From: an uncultured Campylobacter sp.
GTDB lineage: Bacteria; Campylobacterota; Campylobacteria; Campylobacterales; Campylobacteraceae
Direction: 5' to 3'
DNA: 64,000 nt
Assembly: GCF_937959485.1 (NCBI RefSeq)
Contig: NZ_CALGPY010000005.1
Span: 372,001-436,000, forward strand
The translations under genes and the position numbers were made by a program. Of the stretch, positions 51,471-60,339 are shown piece after piece. The notes under the pieces are model-generated. The model worked only from the letters and a program-made list of their open reading frames with translations. It was not told the DNA's origin and searched no databases. The first letter of the stretch is position 1. Every line of letters begins with the position of its first letter.

Positions 51471-52670
51471 ATGCAGCGCGTTTATTTAGATAATAACGCC
51501 ACTACGATGGTCGATCCCGAAGTTTTTGAGGAGATGAAGCCGTTTTTTTGTGATAAATACGGCAATCCAAATTCCCTTCACAGCTTCGGCAGCGAGACTC
51601 ACCCCGCGCTAAGAGCCGCAATGGATAGGCTCTATGCGGGGCTTGGCGCTGCGGATGCGGACGACATCGTCATCACAAGCTGTGCGACCGAGAGCAATAA
51701 CTGGGTTTTAAAAGGAATTTACTACGATAAAATTCTAACCGGCGAGAAGGACAATATCGTTATAAGCTCCGTCGAGCACCCCGCAATCAGCGCGACCTGT
51801 GCTTTTTTAGAAAAAATTTGCGGCGTAAAGATCACCCGCCTCGGCGTCGATAAAAACGGGCAGATCGATCTTGACGAGCTTGCCGAAAAAATTAACGACA
51901 AGACCGCGCTTGTTAGCGTGATGTGGGCAAATAACGAAACCGGCACGATCTTCCCCGTTAAACAGATCGCGCGTATCGCACACGAACGCGGTGCGCTATA
52001 TCACGCCGACGCGGTGCAGGCCGTAGGCAAGATAAAGGTAAACGTGCGCGATGCCGACGTGGATTTTTTAAGCCTTTCCGGGCATAAATTTCACGCTCCA
52101 AAGGGCGTCGGCGCGCTTTATATCAAAGATAGCAAGCCGCTTACAAGCCTGCTTCACGGCGGCGAGCACATGGGCGGACGCCGCAGCGGCACGCTAAATG
52201 TCGCGGGAATAGTGGGGCTCGGCAAAGCTTTGGAGCTAGCGAATAAATTTATGGATTTTGAGCGCACTCAAGTAAGCAGGCTGCGCGATAAGCTGGAGGA
52301 TGCGCTTTTGCAAATTCCAAACGTCAGCGTCGTGGGCGACCGTAGCATTCGCGTGCCAAACACCATCCTCGCCTCGATCCAAGGCGTCGAAGGAGAGGCG
52401 ATGCTGTGGGATCTAAATAAAGCTGGTATCGCCGCTTCTACAGGCTCTGCGTGTGCGAGCGAGGCGCTCGAGAATAACCCGATAATGGAGGCGATCGGCG
52501 CGGATAAGGAGCTGGCGCATACGGCGTTAAGGCTTTCGCTGTCGCGCTTTACGACGGAGGCGGAGATCGATTATGCGATCGAACATATTGGTAAGGCTAT
52601 CGCCCGTTTGCGCGGCATTTCAAGCACGTTTGCTTACGCGCCGCAAGGTTATGAGAAAAATAAAGGATAA
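51471..52670 (+). CDS. nifS: Cysteine desulfurase, NifS type
   Basis: PLP enzyme delivering sulfur from Cys to the NifU scaffold. The PLP lysine is in SLSGHKFHAPKGVGA, the cofactor region in HADAVQAVGK, and the persulfide-carrying Cys in STGSACASEALENNP. Length 399 residues. AAGGAATTTT precedes the ATG. It is followed after 3 bp by nifU. Campylobacters use this NIF-type pair for general Fe-S assembly, not for nitrogen fixation. Confidence 0.96.
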   Translation: MQRVYLDNNATTMVDPEVFEEMKPFFCDKYGNPNSLHSFGSETHPALRAAMDRLYAGLGAADADDIVITSCATESNNWVLKGIYYDKILTGEKDNIVISSVEHPAISATCAFLEKICGVKITRLGVDKNGQIDLDELAEKINDKTALVSVMWANNETGTIFPVKQIARIAHERGALYHADAVQAVGKIKVNVRDADVDFLSLSGHKFHAPKGVGALYIKDSKPLTSLLHGGEHMGGRRSGTLNVAGIVGLGKALELANKFMDFERTQVSRLRDKLEDALLQIPNVSVVGDRSIRVPNTILASIQGVEGEAMLWDLNKAGIAASTGSACASEALENNPIMEAIGADKELAHTALRLSLSRFTTEAEIDYAIEHIGKAIARLRGISSTFAYAPQGYEKNKG

Positions 52671-52673
52671 AAA

Positions 52674-53675
52674 ATGGCAAAAAACAGTTTAATAAACGGC
52701 TCGATCTGGGAGCAATACTCGCAAAAAGTGCAAGACCGCATGAATAATCCTCGCTATATGGGCGAGATCACCGAGGAGGAAGCGAAGGCTAGAGGTGGTA
52801 AGCTAGTGGTCGCGGACTTCGGCGCCGAGAGTTGCGGCGATGCGGTGCGGCTGTATTGGTTGATCGATCCTAAAACCGATAGAATTTTAGACGCTAAATT
52901 TAAAAGCTTCGGCTGCGGCACGGCGATTGCGAGTTCGGATACGATGGCTGAGCTTTGTATCGGAAAGACCGTCGATCAAGCGGTGAAGATTACAAATTTA
53001 GACGTAGAGCACGCTATGCGCGACAATCCCGATGAGCCCGCCGTGCCACCGCAAAAGATGCACTGCTCGGTAATGGCATACGATGTCATCAAGCAGGCCG
53101 CTGCGAACTATAAGGGGGTCGATCCCGCGCATTTCGAGGATGAGATCATCGTGTGCGACTGCGCGCGCGTGAGCCTCGGCACGATCAAAGAGGTGATCCG
53201 CCTAAACGACCTTCACACGGTCGAGGAGATCACGCAATACACAAAAGCGGGCGCGTTTTGTAAATCCTGTGTGCGCCCGGGCGGACACGAGGAGAAGGAC
53301 TACTATCTGGTCGATATTTTAAAGCAAACCAGAGAGGAGATGGAGCGAGAGAGGCTTCAAGCTCAAGCCGATGCGAGTGCCGCTAATAACGTGAAAGCGG
53401 GAGCGGAGATGAGCTTTGAGCAGTTAAATTTGATCGGTAAATTTAAAGCGGTCGAAGGAGTGCTTGACGAGGATATCCGCCCGATGCTTCAGATGGACGG
53501 CGGCAATCTCGATGTCATCGACATCAGGCCCGCAGACGACGGCAAAACCGATATCTACATCCGCTACTTAGGCGCTTGTAGCGGCTGCGCCAGCGGTGCG
53601 AGCGGTACGCTGTATGCGATAGAAAACGTCTTGCAAGAAAACCTTAGCCCAAACATCCGCGTAATGCCGATCTAA
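52674..53675 (+). CDS. nifU: Fe-S cluster assembly scaffold NifU
   Basis: Three modules: an IscU-like N-terminus with the three ligand Cys (AESCGDAVR, SFGCGTAIAS, KMHCSVMAYD), a central BFD-like [2Fe-2S] site (ICDCARVSLG and FCKSCVRPGG), and a C-terminal Nfu domain with CSGCASGASGTLY. Length 333 residues. Starts immediately after nifS and is co-transcribed with it. Confidence 0.96.
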   Translation: MAKNSLINGSIWEQYSQKVQDRMNNPRYMGEITEEEAKARGGKLVVADFGAESCGDAVRLYWLIDPKTDRILDAKFKSFGCGTAIASSDTMAELCIGKTVDQAVKITNLDVEHAMRDNPDEPAVPPQKMHCSVMAYDVIKQAAANYKGVDPAHFEDEIIVCDCARVSLGTIKEVIRLNDLHTVEEITQYTKAGAFCKSCVRPGGHEEKDYYLVDILKQTREEMERERLQAQADASAANNVKAGAEMSFEQLNLIGKFKAVEGVLDEDIRPMLQMDGGNLDVIDIRPADDGKTDIYIRYLGACSGCASGASGTLYAIENVLQENLSPNIRVMPI

Positions 53676-54081
53676 ACTTATCGGCCGCTATGTTTCATCT
53701 TGGCTTGGTCTTGACGAAATTTTAAGAGCTTGAGCTTTCCGAGATAGCGGAAATAAATTCCGCTCATTGGCTAAATCCATAGCTAAGCGCTGAATCTGCA
53801 TAGAATCTCGGCGCTTGCTTTTAAAAATATCGCAAATTTCGCTAAGGTTTTTCTAGCGTGAAATTCATCTGTAAAATCTTGTTTATAAATTTGATTAAAA
53901 GCTTTTTTCGCTCGTGTAAGTTTTTTATGAGATTTCGTTTGTAAATTGGGCATATAATTTTCTTCGCAAATTTCGTCTTTTCATAAATTTCGATGAAAAT
54001 GCGCCATAAATCGCATAATTTTAGCTGGCTATAATTTCTTTTTATTATAATTGCGCCTTATTTCAACTAAAAGGGGAGCAA
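53676..54081. other. Intergenic region with two candidate promoters
   Basis: About 400 bp without a gene, AT-richer than average. TATAAT occurs at 54030-54035 (TGGCTATAATTTC) and 54046-54051 (TTATTATAATTGC), both positioned to drive the binding-protein gene at 54082. Confidence 0.5.
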
Positions 54082-54870
54082 ATGAAAGTATTTGTTTTGG
54101 CAGCTCTGCTACTTGGTTTTCTATCTGCAAATTCTTTGGATCAGATCAAAAAAGATAGGCTCGTTCGCATAGGTGTATATAACGATCAGCCGCCGTTTAG
54201 TGCGCTCGTAGACGGCAAATACAGGGGATTTGAGATTGCTCTTGGCGAAAAGCTCGGTAAGGAGATTTTCGGCGATAATCCCGGCAAGGTAAAATTTATC
54301 CCGATCACGGCTTCAAGACGCATTAGCGCTTTACAGCGCAATGAAGCGGATATGGTGATTGCGACCTTTACTCCTACGCCCACGCGAGCGAAAAAAGTAG
54401 ATTTTTCGGAGCCTTATTTTAAGGTGCAGGTAGGTGTGCTAGCCAAAAAAGACGAAAATATCACGAGCTTCGATCAACTCCGCAAAAAGAGGATTTTCGT
54501 CATCAAACACTCTCCTATTCACAATTTCTTACGAAAAGCAGGCTTCAGAAAGAATTTGAATTTCTGCGCCAGCTCGGCTAAATGCTACCGCGCTTTCAAA
54601 AGGGCGAAAAATGCCGTGCATGTCGATGATAACCTAATCCTGCACGCATACGCAATCATCGATAATAAAACGCAGGTTGCTTTGGATGGTCTAGGTAAGC
54701 AAACTTACAACGCAATCGCCGTGCAGAAGGGCAATAATGCGCTGCTAGAGCTAATCAATACATCTTTAGCAGGACTAAAAAAAGATGGATTTTTGGATAA
54801 GACCTTTGATGATACGCTCGGGATTTTTTATCATGGCACGATCGATAAGAAGGAATTCTTGGTTGAATAA
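54082..54870 (+). CDS. Extracellular solute-binding protein, family 3 (amino-acid type)
   Basis: A signal peptide (to about residue 17) without a lipobox Cys, then the family-3 fold: VRIGVYNDQPPFSALVDGKY then RGFEIALGEKLG, with the ligand Arg region in ATFTPTPTRAKKVDFSEPYF. Length 262 residues. It resembles PEB1/CjaA-type binding proteins for acidic or polar amino acids. No ABC permease or ATPase is adjacent, so its transporter lies elsewhere. AAAGGGGAGCAA precedes the ATG. Confidence 0.88.
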   Translation: MKVFVLAALLLGFLSANSLDQIKKDRLVRIGVYNDQPPFSALVDGKYRGFEIALGEKLGKEIFGDNPGKVKFIPITASRRISALQRNEADMVIATFTPTPTRAKKVDFSEPYFKVQVGVLAKKDENITSFDQLRKKRIFVIKHSPIHNFLRKAGFRKNLNFCASSAKCYRAFKRAKNAVHVDDNLILHAYAIIDNKTQVALDGLGKQTYNAIAVQKGNNALLELINTSLAGLKKDGFLDKTFDDTLGIFYHGTIDKKEFLVE

Positions 54871-55480
54871 AATTTCGTGCAGAATTTAATTCGTGCGTTT
54901 GATTCCCGCGTAAAATTCGATTCATTGTAATGACGGAGTTAAAAAATACGTTGCGGGCTTAATTTGCTTTTAGAATTCGGTCTTGATTTTGCTTGCCTGT
55001 GTTTTGAGGCATGTAATTTTTATAGGGGTTTATTTAAATTCTACTATTCATAAAATTTTTAGGTAAACTTGCAAAATTTCATTTTTTTGATGTATAAAAT
55101 ATTTTTTGTGATGCATATTTTAAATTTTATAAATTTATCTACTTTAAAGAAATTAAGAATTTAATAGAATTTTATGCAAAAATTTGGGCTTGAAATTTTA
55201 TGTATAAAATCCTGCGTGGGCAGGGTGATAAATTTTGCCATAAAATTTTATGGCAAAATTATACGATCAAGCTCGCAGTATGTTTAGTCTTAGCTGCGAA
55301 TAAAGTCATTTAAGCTCTAAAGCTTATGCTACTAGATAAGCTTAATTGGTATTTATAAAAATAACTCACGCCGTAAAATACTTGCGACAATTTCGCGCAA
55401 TGGCGCTTTTAGGAATTAAATTCCGCGACGTCAAATCATAAAATTTTTAAGAATTTCGAGCTATTCAAGAAGCAAAATGT
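54871..55480. other. AT-rich intergenic region of about 600 bp
   Basis: No supported gene. It is the most AT-rich spacer in the window, rich in AAAATTTT-type words, and contains the 30-bp palindrome listed separately. An unrecognised small RNA is possible but not shown. Confidence 0.5.
55231..55260. repeat. Perfect 30-bp palindrome centred on AAATTT
   Basis: 15-base arms: AATTTTGCCATAAAA and its exact complement TTTTATGGCAAAATT. There is no unpaired loop in the DNA palindrome and no T-tract after it. The AAATTT at the centre is a RAATTY site. It could be an operator or a terminator-like element. Confidence 0.8.
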
Positions 55481-56167
55481 CTATTTTTTCACTTCTTTCG
55501 GCGTGCTCGGCGGGTCGAGCTGCATGATCTTATCGCCTAGGCGCTGAAAATTTGCAAGGCTTTTTAGGTGGAAATACGCTAGCTCTAGATATCCGCGGCG
55601 CGCGAAATCCGCAAGCTTTTTATCGCTTAACTTCAAAAGCTTCTCGCGATTTACGACCGAAAAGCCGTTCAGCAGAGACGATTCCTTGCCGCTAGAGTTG
55701 ATGCCGAGCTCCTTGGCTTCTAAAATCCCCGCCTTTTGAAATTCCGCCGCGGCAACGCGCGTGCGCATATCCAAATCGGCGTAATTTTTCATCACCTCTT
55801 TTAGATTTTGTAAAAACGGCGTCGGCTTACCGTCTTTAAAAAGTGCCTCGCCGTCGCCTTTGATCTGCTGCGCGTCCTTATCGAAGCAGATCGCGGTCTG
55901 CTCGCCGATCTGGGCTAGGAAAAACGGATAATTCTGCACCGAGGAGGGTACCGTTCCTTTATAATCCTTATCGATTAGAACGTTTTTGGTGCGCCCTAGC
56001 AGCGCCACCATTTTGGGCTCTTTTTCGATGGTAAATACGATAACGAGGTTGTCCGCGCAAAACGGGATCTCCGGTGCGATCACCGGCACGAAAGGCGCGG
56101 TAGGGAATGCATCCGCGTGATACTGTAAATCCGCGTGTTTAACGCTATCTAATACGACTGGGGTCAT
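55481..56167 (-). CDS. SapC family protein
   Basis: The PF07277-type SapC fold is suggested by HADAFPTAPFVPVIAPEIPF near the start, the LNGFSVVNREKLLKL-type late segment, and a mid region YPFFLAQIGEQTAICFD. SapC-like proteins occur near S-layer loci in C. fetus; activity is unknown. Length 228 residues. No signal peptide. The gene stands alone, divergent from cysQ. Confidence 0.82.
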   Translation of the reverse strand: MTPVVLDSVKHADLQYHADAFPTAPFVPVIAPEIPFCADNLVIVFTIEKEPKMVALLGRTKNVLIDKDYKGTVPSSVQNYPFFLAQIGEQTAICFDKDAQQIKGDGEALFKDGKPTPFLQNLKEVMKNYADLDMRTRVAAAEFQKAGILEAKELGINSSGKESSLLNGFSVVNREKLLKLSDKKLADFARRGYLELAYFHLKSLANFQRLGDKIMQLDPPSTPKEVKK

Positions 56168-56316
56168 GTTGGTCCTTTAAAAAATTTTAGCAATTATATA
56201 AAAAAGAATATTAAAATTCTAAAGGGTTTTGGAATTTCGGCTGTTTTTGCTTGCATAAATTTAGACGTTTGGAATTTTAAATTTGATAGAATCACCGTTA
56301 AATTTAAGGAGCGAAA

Positions 56317-57090
56317 GTGGGTTTGGATGAGCTTTTGGCGCTTGCCGAGGATGCCGCAAAAAAGGCAAACGCCGCAATAATGCAAAACTACGATAAATTT
56401 GATATCTTTGTCAAAGCGGACAGATCACCGCTTACGAATGCGGATCTCGCGGCAAATGATGTAATAATGAGCACCCTGGAGCCTAGCGGCATCGCGATCT
56501 GCTCGGAAGAGCGCGTGCTGGATAGCAAGCGGCGCATGAGCGAGGAGAGATTTTGGCTCATAGATCCGCTGGACGGCACGAAGGAGTTTATCGCGCGCAA
56601 CGGCGAGTTTTGCGTCTGCATCGCGCTGATCGAGCATGGGCGCCCGATTTTAGCGGTAATTGGCGTGCCCGTAAGCGGCGACATATATAGCTCAAACGGC
56701 GGCGGAGTTTATAAAAACGGCGTACTGCTCGCTCGCCCCACTAGTGCGCCGCGAATCTTCATGCAAGGGCACTATAGTAGATCCGCAAAATACGTGCAAT
56801 TTGCGCAGAAATTTGGAATGCAACTAATATGCAAAGGCTCTGCGATAAAATTTTGCATCTTAGCCGAGGGGGGCGCGAGCGCGTATGCGAGATTTAGCGA
56901 CTGCTCGCTTTGGGACATCGCCGCGGGAGATTTTTTGCTGCATCAAAGCGGCGGAGCGGTAGTGGATCTAAAGACGATGAAGGCGCCGCTTTATAACGGA
57001 AAAAGCCTGATAAATAACCACTATTTGGCGGTCGGCGCGAGTGCGGTAAAATTATTGCCTAAAATGTTGGAGTTTGCGAAGAATTTTTAA
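56317..57090 (+). CDS. cysQ: 3'(2'),5'-bisphosphate nucleotidase CysQ
   Basis: Inositol-monophosphatase-fold enzyme that hydrolyses PAP to AMP. Metal-binding motifs: EERVL (Glu) and WLIDPLDGTKEFIARNGEF (Asp-x-x-Asp-Gly), with the late WDIAAGDFLL Asp. Length 257 residues. The start is GTG with AAGGAGCGAAA upstream. Confidence 0.92.
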   Translation: MGLDELLALAEDAAKKANAAIMQNYDKFDIFVKADRSPLTNADLAANDVIMSTLEPSGIAICSEERVLDSKRRMSEERFWLIDPLDGTKEFIARNGEFCVCIALIEHGRPILAVIGVPVSGDIYSSNGGGVYKNGVLLARPTSAPRIFMQGHYSRSAKYVQFAQKFGMQLICKGSAIKFCILAEGGASAYARFSDCSLWDIAAGDFLLHQSGGAVVDLKTMKAPLYNGKSLINNHYLAVGASAVKLLPKMLEFAKNF

Positions 57091-57112
57091 GCTAAATTTA
57101 TAGTAAACGTCT

Positions 57113-57118
57113 TATAAT
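57113..57118 (+). promoter_or_regulatory. -10 element for the pseudopilin gene
   Basis: TATAAT in GTAAACGTCTTATAATATAAG, about 36 bp before the ATG. Confidence 0.5.
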
Positions 57119-57153
57119 ATAAGTCCAAAAATTTTTTATCAAAGGATAAAAAC

Positions 57154-57546
57154 ATGAAGGGCTTTACTATGATCGAATTAATTTTCGTGATCGTGATTTT
57201 AGGTGTTTTGGCGGCAATTGCCATCCCAAAACTAGCAGCTACGCGCGACGATGCAGAGGTCGTTAGAGCAGCACAGAATGTATCTACATCACTGACTGAT
57301 CTAATGGCTTATTATACTTCGCAAGGCGAGTATGATAATAGCACGACAGGTTTTAACAACATGACAAATGTTAAAAATCCTATAACCGCAAAAAATAAGG
57401 TTTGTGCTACATACACTGTTGATAGCAAAAATAAGGTTACTCTTAAAAAGAGTACAGATGGTCTATGTGCTCACGTGTGGGAGATGCCGGGGTTAAAGAA
57501 TATAAATGCTGTCTACTCATCCGACGCTTTATTGATTATTCAATAG
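57154..57546 (+). CDS. Type IV pilin/pseudopilin-like protein
   Basis: The class III prepilin leader and motif KGFTMIEL, cleaved before Phe, with Glu5 of the mature form, followed by a hydrophobic helix (IFVIVILGVLAAIAIPKL). The globular part has two cysteines likely forming a disulfide (VCATY and LCAHVW). Length 130 residues. Such proteins build type II secretion or competence pseudopili; no other pilus genes are in the window. A terminator follows. Confidence 0.9.
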   Translation: MKGFTMIELIFVIVILGVLAAIAIPKLAATRDDAEVVRAAQNVSTSLTDLMAYYTSQGEYDNSTTGFNNMTNVKNPITAKNKVCATYTVDSKNKVTLKKSTDGLCAHVWEMPGLKNINAVYSSDALLIIQ

Positions 57547-57555
57547 AGCTTCTTT

Positions 57556-57583
57556 GGCGCAGGGACTATCTCTGCGCCTTTTT
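57556..57583 (+). terminator. Rho-independent terminator of the pseudopilin gene
   Basis: GGCGCAG (57556-57562) and CTGCGCC (57572-57578) pair around a 9-base loop, followed by TTTTT. It overlaps the end of the convergent DsbI-like gene. Confidence 0.85.
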
Positions 57584-58177
57584 ATTCAAAAATCCAAGTA
57601 AAATTCCAATCATCCAAATCATTGCGAAAAATATAAAGATAAAGCTCCAAAATTGCGCCAGATCCACGCTTTTGCTTGCTGGAAACAGATACCAACCTCC
57701 GCTATAAAGTGCCGTTAGCTTAGCTTGCAGCCCCTCTAGCATTGTATCAGTCGGCACTGCTGGTACGTCGAATGCGCAGCTGTTAAATGGCTTAAAAATC
57801 GGCACTGCGCTTATATCAAAATTTAAAAATCTCACCGCTCCACCACAGCCGCTCATCCCGCTCATATCTCCGCTCCCTCGCAGTACCGTGTGAATTTTAG
57901 CTAAATTTAATGACGATACGAAGCCCAGCGCCGCACCGTAGAACCACACCGCATATCCGCAGATAGCGCCGTAAACACCCTTGCCGCAAACAGCTAAAAT
58001 CGCCGCTCCTAGCGCTATGGCGCAAAGTGCGAATCTCACGTGAATGCTAAAGCTTTCCGGATAGATAAAAAGGAATTTTTGCAAGAAAAAATATGAAAAT
58101 GCTAGCCAAAAAAGCGCCCAGATAGCGCAAAAAGCGAGAAATTTTTTAGAGTATCTGTTTTGAAATTTTAAAACCAT
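57566..58177 (-). CDS. DsbB/DsbI-like membrane protein lacking the CxxC
   Basis: Four to five hydrophobic helices. The second periplasmic part, with FNSCAFD, a TDTMLEGLQAKLTALYSGGW segment and YLFPASK, resembles the DsbI family VTLSSLQ...YSDGWYLIPS pattern. In the first loop, where DsbB-type enzymes have CxxC followed by I-Y-x-R, this protein reads ESFSIHVRFA, so both catalytic cysteines are missing. A cysteine pair in GMSGCGGAV and FNSCAFD remains. It is likely non-catalytic or altered in function. Assignment is by pattern, moderate confidence. Confidence 0.65.
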   Translation of the reverse strand: MVLKFQNRYSKKFLAFCAIWALFWLAFSYFFLQKFLFIYPESFSIHVRFALCAIALGAAILAVCGKGVYGAICGYAVWFYGAALGFVSSLNLAKIHTVLRGSGDMSGMSGCGGAVRFLNFDISAVPIFKPFNSCAFDVPAVPTDTMLEGLQAKLTALYSGGWYLFPASKSVDLAQFWSFIFIFFAMIWMIGILLGFLNKKAQR

Positions 58178-58201
58178 AAAAATCCTTTCCGCGCATAATT
58201 T

Positions 58202-58207
58202 TATAAT
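58202..58207 (+). promoter_or_regulatory. -10 element for the TRAP transporter genes
   Basis: TATAAT in AATTTTATAATAAATTGC about 70 bp before the dctQ start; a second possible element is TTTATAGC near 58241. Confidence 0.4.
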
Positions 58208-58273
58208 AAATTGCAGATATTTTTGCTAAAATCCTAGCTTTTATAGCAAAAATATCAAGTAAAGGGTAAAATT

Positions 58274-58843
58274 TTGAGGAATTTTTTACGCAAATTAGAA
58301 AGAGCTTTTGATGCGTTCGCAAATATCTTAGGCGTATTGAGTATCGTATTTTTGGCGCTTTTAGTTATAGTCGTTTTTTACAATGTTGTGGCGCGTTATC
58401 TTTTTCCAGCCGCAAATTCCGTCGCTATGCAAGAACTTACGTGGTGGCTATATTCGGCGATGTTTTTATTCGGTGTGATCTACGCGCTTAAAGAAAATGC
58501 CCACGTTCGCGTGGATATTTTTTACGAAAAATTTAGCCCCACTGCAAAAGCGCTCATAAATATCTTAGGTACGATATTCTTCATTTTGCCTTTCGTGGCG
58601 CTCGTGGCGTTTTTTTCGATCGATTATGTGAGCGAGGCTTATACGAGCCATGAGGCCAGTGCCAATCCCGGCGGTATGCAGCATCTTTGGATCATCAAGT
58701 CCGCAATCACGCTTAGCTACGCGTTTTTATTTATCTACGCATTTGGATTTTTGATTAAAAATATTAACGCCCTGCTTGATGTTAGGGAAAACAAGGGCTC
58801 GGAATTTCTTAGTGGGAATTCTTCGGGCGCACAAAGTGTGTGA
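58274..58843 (+). CDS. TRAP transporter small permease subunit (DctQ-like)
   Basis: Four transmembrane helices (LGVLSIVFLALLVIVVFYNV; LTWWLYSAMFLFGVIYALKE; ILGTIFFILPFVALVAFF; ITLSYAFLFIYAFGFLI) and the family pattern ARYLF...QELTWWLY...HVRVDIF. It partners DctM to take up C4-dicarboxylates or related acids. Start TTG with AAAGGG upstream. Length 189 residues. The window holds no DctP binding protein. Confidence 0.9.
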   Translation: MRNFLRKLERAFDAFANILGVLSIVFLALLVIVVFYNVVARYLFPAANSVAMQELTWWLYSAMFLFGVIYALKENAHVRVDIFYEKFSPTAKALINILGTIFFILPFVALVAFFSIDYVSEAYTSHEASANPGGMQHLWIIKSAITLSYAFLFIYAFGFLIKNINALLDVRENKGSEFLSGNSSGAQSV

Positions 58844-58850
58844 GGGCAAA

Positions 58851-58940
58851 ATGAGCTTAAATTTAAAATTCTATAAATTTCACACTTTTCGCGCTTGGTC
58901 AGAATTTTACCAAGGCGAGATAAAAGGTGGCGAGCTATGA
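58851..58940 (+). CDS. 29-aa reading frame between dctQ and dctM
   Basis: ATG 58851 follows GAGGGCAAA (overlapping the dctQ stop) and opens MSLNLKFYKFHTFRAWSEFY then QGEIKGGEL, ending in a TGA that overlaps the dctM ATG. It may be a real small protein or a leader that couples translation of dctM to dctQ. It is RAATTY-rich; no homologue is known to me. Confidence 0.4.
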   Translation: MSLNLKFYKFHTFRAWSEFYQGEIKGGEL

Positions 58941-60298
58941 TAGGCATAGTGATGTTTGCGGCAGCGCTTTTTATGCTTTTACTGGGTTTTCCCGTTGCGT
59001 TTACATTTGGTGCTGTAGCGGTTATTTTTGGCTTTATCTACGGACTTAGTGAGGCGTGGGATTACGCGCAGGGCTTTGAAATTTTAACCGAAGCTTTCGA
59101 GGATATGAGTAGGCAGTTTTTTTCACTGATGCCTAATAGAATTTACTCGATTATGGAAAATCAGCTGCTAATTTCGGTGCCGCTTTTTATTTTGATGGGT
59201 ATGATTTTGCAAAAGACTCGCCTTGCGGAGCGTTTATTAGAGTCAATGGCATTTTTATTCGGCGGCGTACGAGGCGGCGTGGCGATCAGCACCGTTTTGG
59301 TAGGTGCGTTACTTGCGGCTACGACGGGCATCGTGGGCGCGACTGTCATCGCTATGGGCGTTATCAGTTTGCCCGTGATGATGAAATACGGCTATGATAA
59401 GCCACTGGCTACTGGCACTATCGCTGCTGCGGGCACGCTTGGGCAGATTATCCCGCCCTCGATCGTGTTAATTATTTTAGGCGATATACTTTCGGTTTCG
59501 GTAGGTGATCTTTTCTCTGCAGCAGTTATTCCTGGGCTCGTGCTAGTGGGTTTTTACGTGATTTATATTGCGATTATTTCATATATTTGCAAAGATTATG
59601 CGCCGCCTGTTCCGCCGCTAGAGGGGCTTAGCAAATCAAAGCAAATTTTTATCGCGCTTAAAAACGTCGTGCCGGTGCTCGTGCTGATTTTGCTCGTCTT
59701 AGGATCTATTTTTGCGGGCATCGCTACGCCTACGGAGAGCTCGTCGGTAGGCTGCTTGGGTGCGATAGCGCTAGCTGTTTTATACCGCACGTTTTCGTTT
59801 AGGCTGATCTATGACGCGCTAAAAAATACCGCTAAAATTTCGGGCATGGTTTTTATGATTTTGATGGGCGCCACGGCATTTTCGATGATTTTTTCTTACA
59901 CGGGCGGAGATGAGGTCGTAAAAAATTTTATGGAAAATCTGCCCGGTCAAGCATGGGGATTTATCGCGCTTACGATGGTAGTTATCATAGTGCTTGGATT
60001 TTTTCTCGATTATGTCGAAATTTCATATATCATTTTGCCGATACTTTTGCCGATAGTAGAGTCTTTGCATATCAATCCCGTGTGGTTTGCGATCTTAATC
60101 GCTGTAAATTTGCAAACGTCGTTTATGACACCGCCGTTTGGATTTTCGATATTTTTTTTAAAAGGCGTGACGCCGCCGCAAATCCATACCACGGACATTT
60201 ATAAGGGCGTGCTACCTTTTATCTTATTGCAAATTCTAGTGCTATTAACACTCGCAATCTTTCCGGGGGTTTTTGGTTTAAAAGCTTTTTTAGGCTAG
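58937..60298 (+). CDS. TRAP transporter large permease subunit (DctM-like)
   Basis: An integral membrane protein of about 453 residues with around 12 helices. Signatures: LLGFPVAFTFGAVAVIFG near the start, LLAATTGIVGATVIAMGVIS, TIAAAGTLGQIIPPSIVLII (the hallmark GTLGxIIPPS), and LQTSFMTPPFGFSIFFLKG. Start ATG 58937 with AAAGGTGG upstream; it overlaps the small frame. Substrate likely a C4-dicarboxylate or keto acid, which fits the neighbouring pycB and pckA; that is inference. Confidence 0.93.
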   Translation: MIGIVMFAAALFMLLLGFPVAFTFGAVAVIFGFIYGLSEAWDYAQGFEILTEAFEDMSRQFFSLMPNRIYSIMENQLLISVPLFILMGMILQKTRLAERLLESMAFLFGGVRGGVAISTVLVGALLAATTGIVGATVIAMGVISLPVMMKYGYDKPLATGTIAAAGTLGQIIPPSIVLIILGDILSVSVGDLFSAAVIPGLVLVGFYVIYIAIISYICKDYAPPVPPLEGLSKSKQIFIALKNVVPVLVLILLVLGSIFAGIATPTESSSVGCLGAIALAVLYRTFSFRLIYDALKNTAKISGMVFMILMGATAFSMIFSYTGGDEVVKNFMENLPGQAWGFIALTMVVIIVLGFFLDYVEISYIILPILLPIVESLHINPVWFAILIAVNLQTSFMTPPFGFSIFFLKGVTPPQIHTTDIYKGVLPFILLQILVLLTLAIFPGVFGLKAFLG

Positions 60299-60339
60299 AA
60301 ATATTAAAATTCACGCTAAATTTAATCTAGGAGCTAAAA

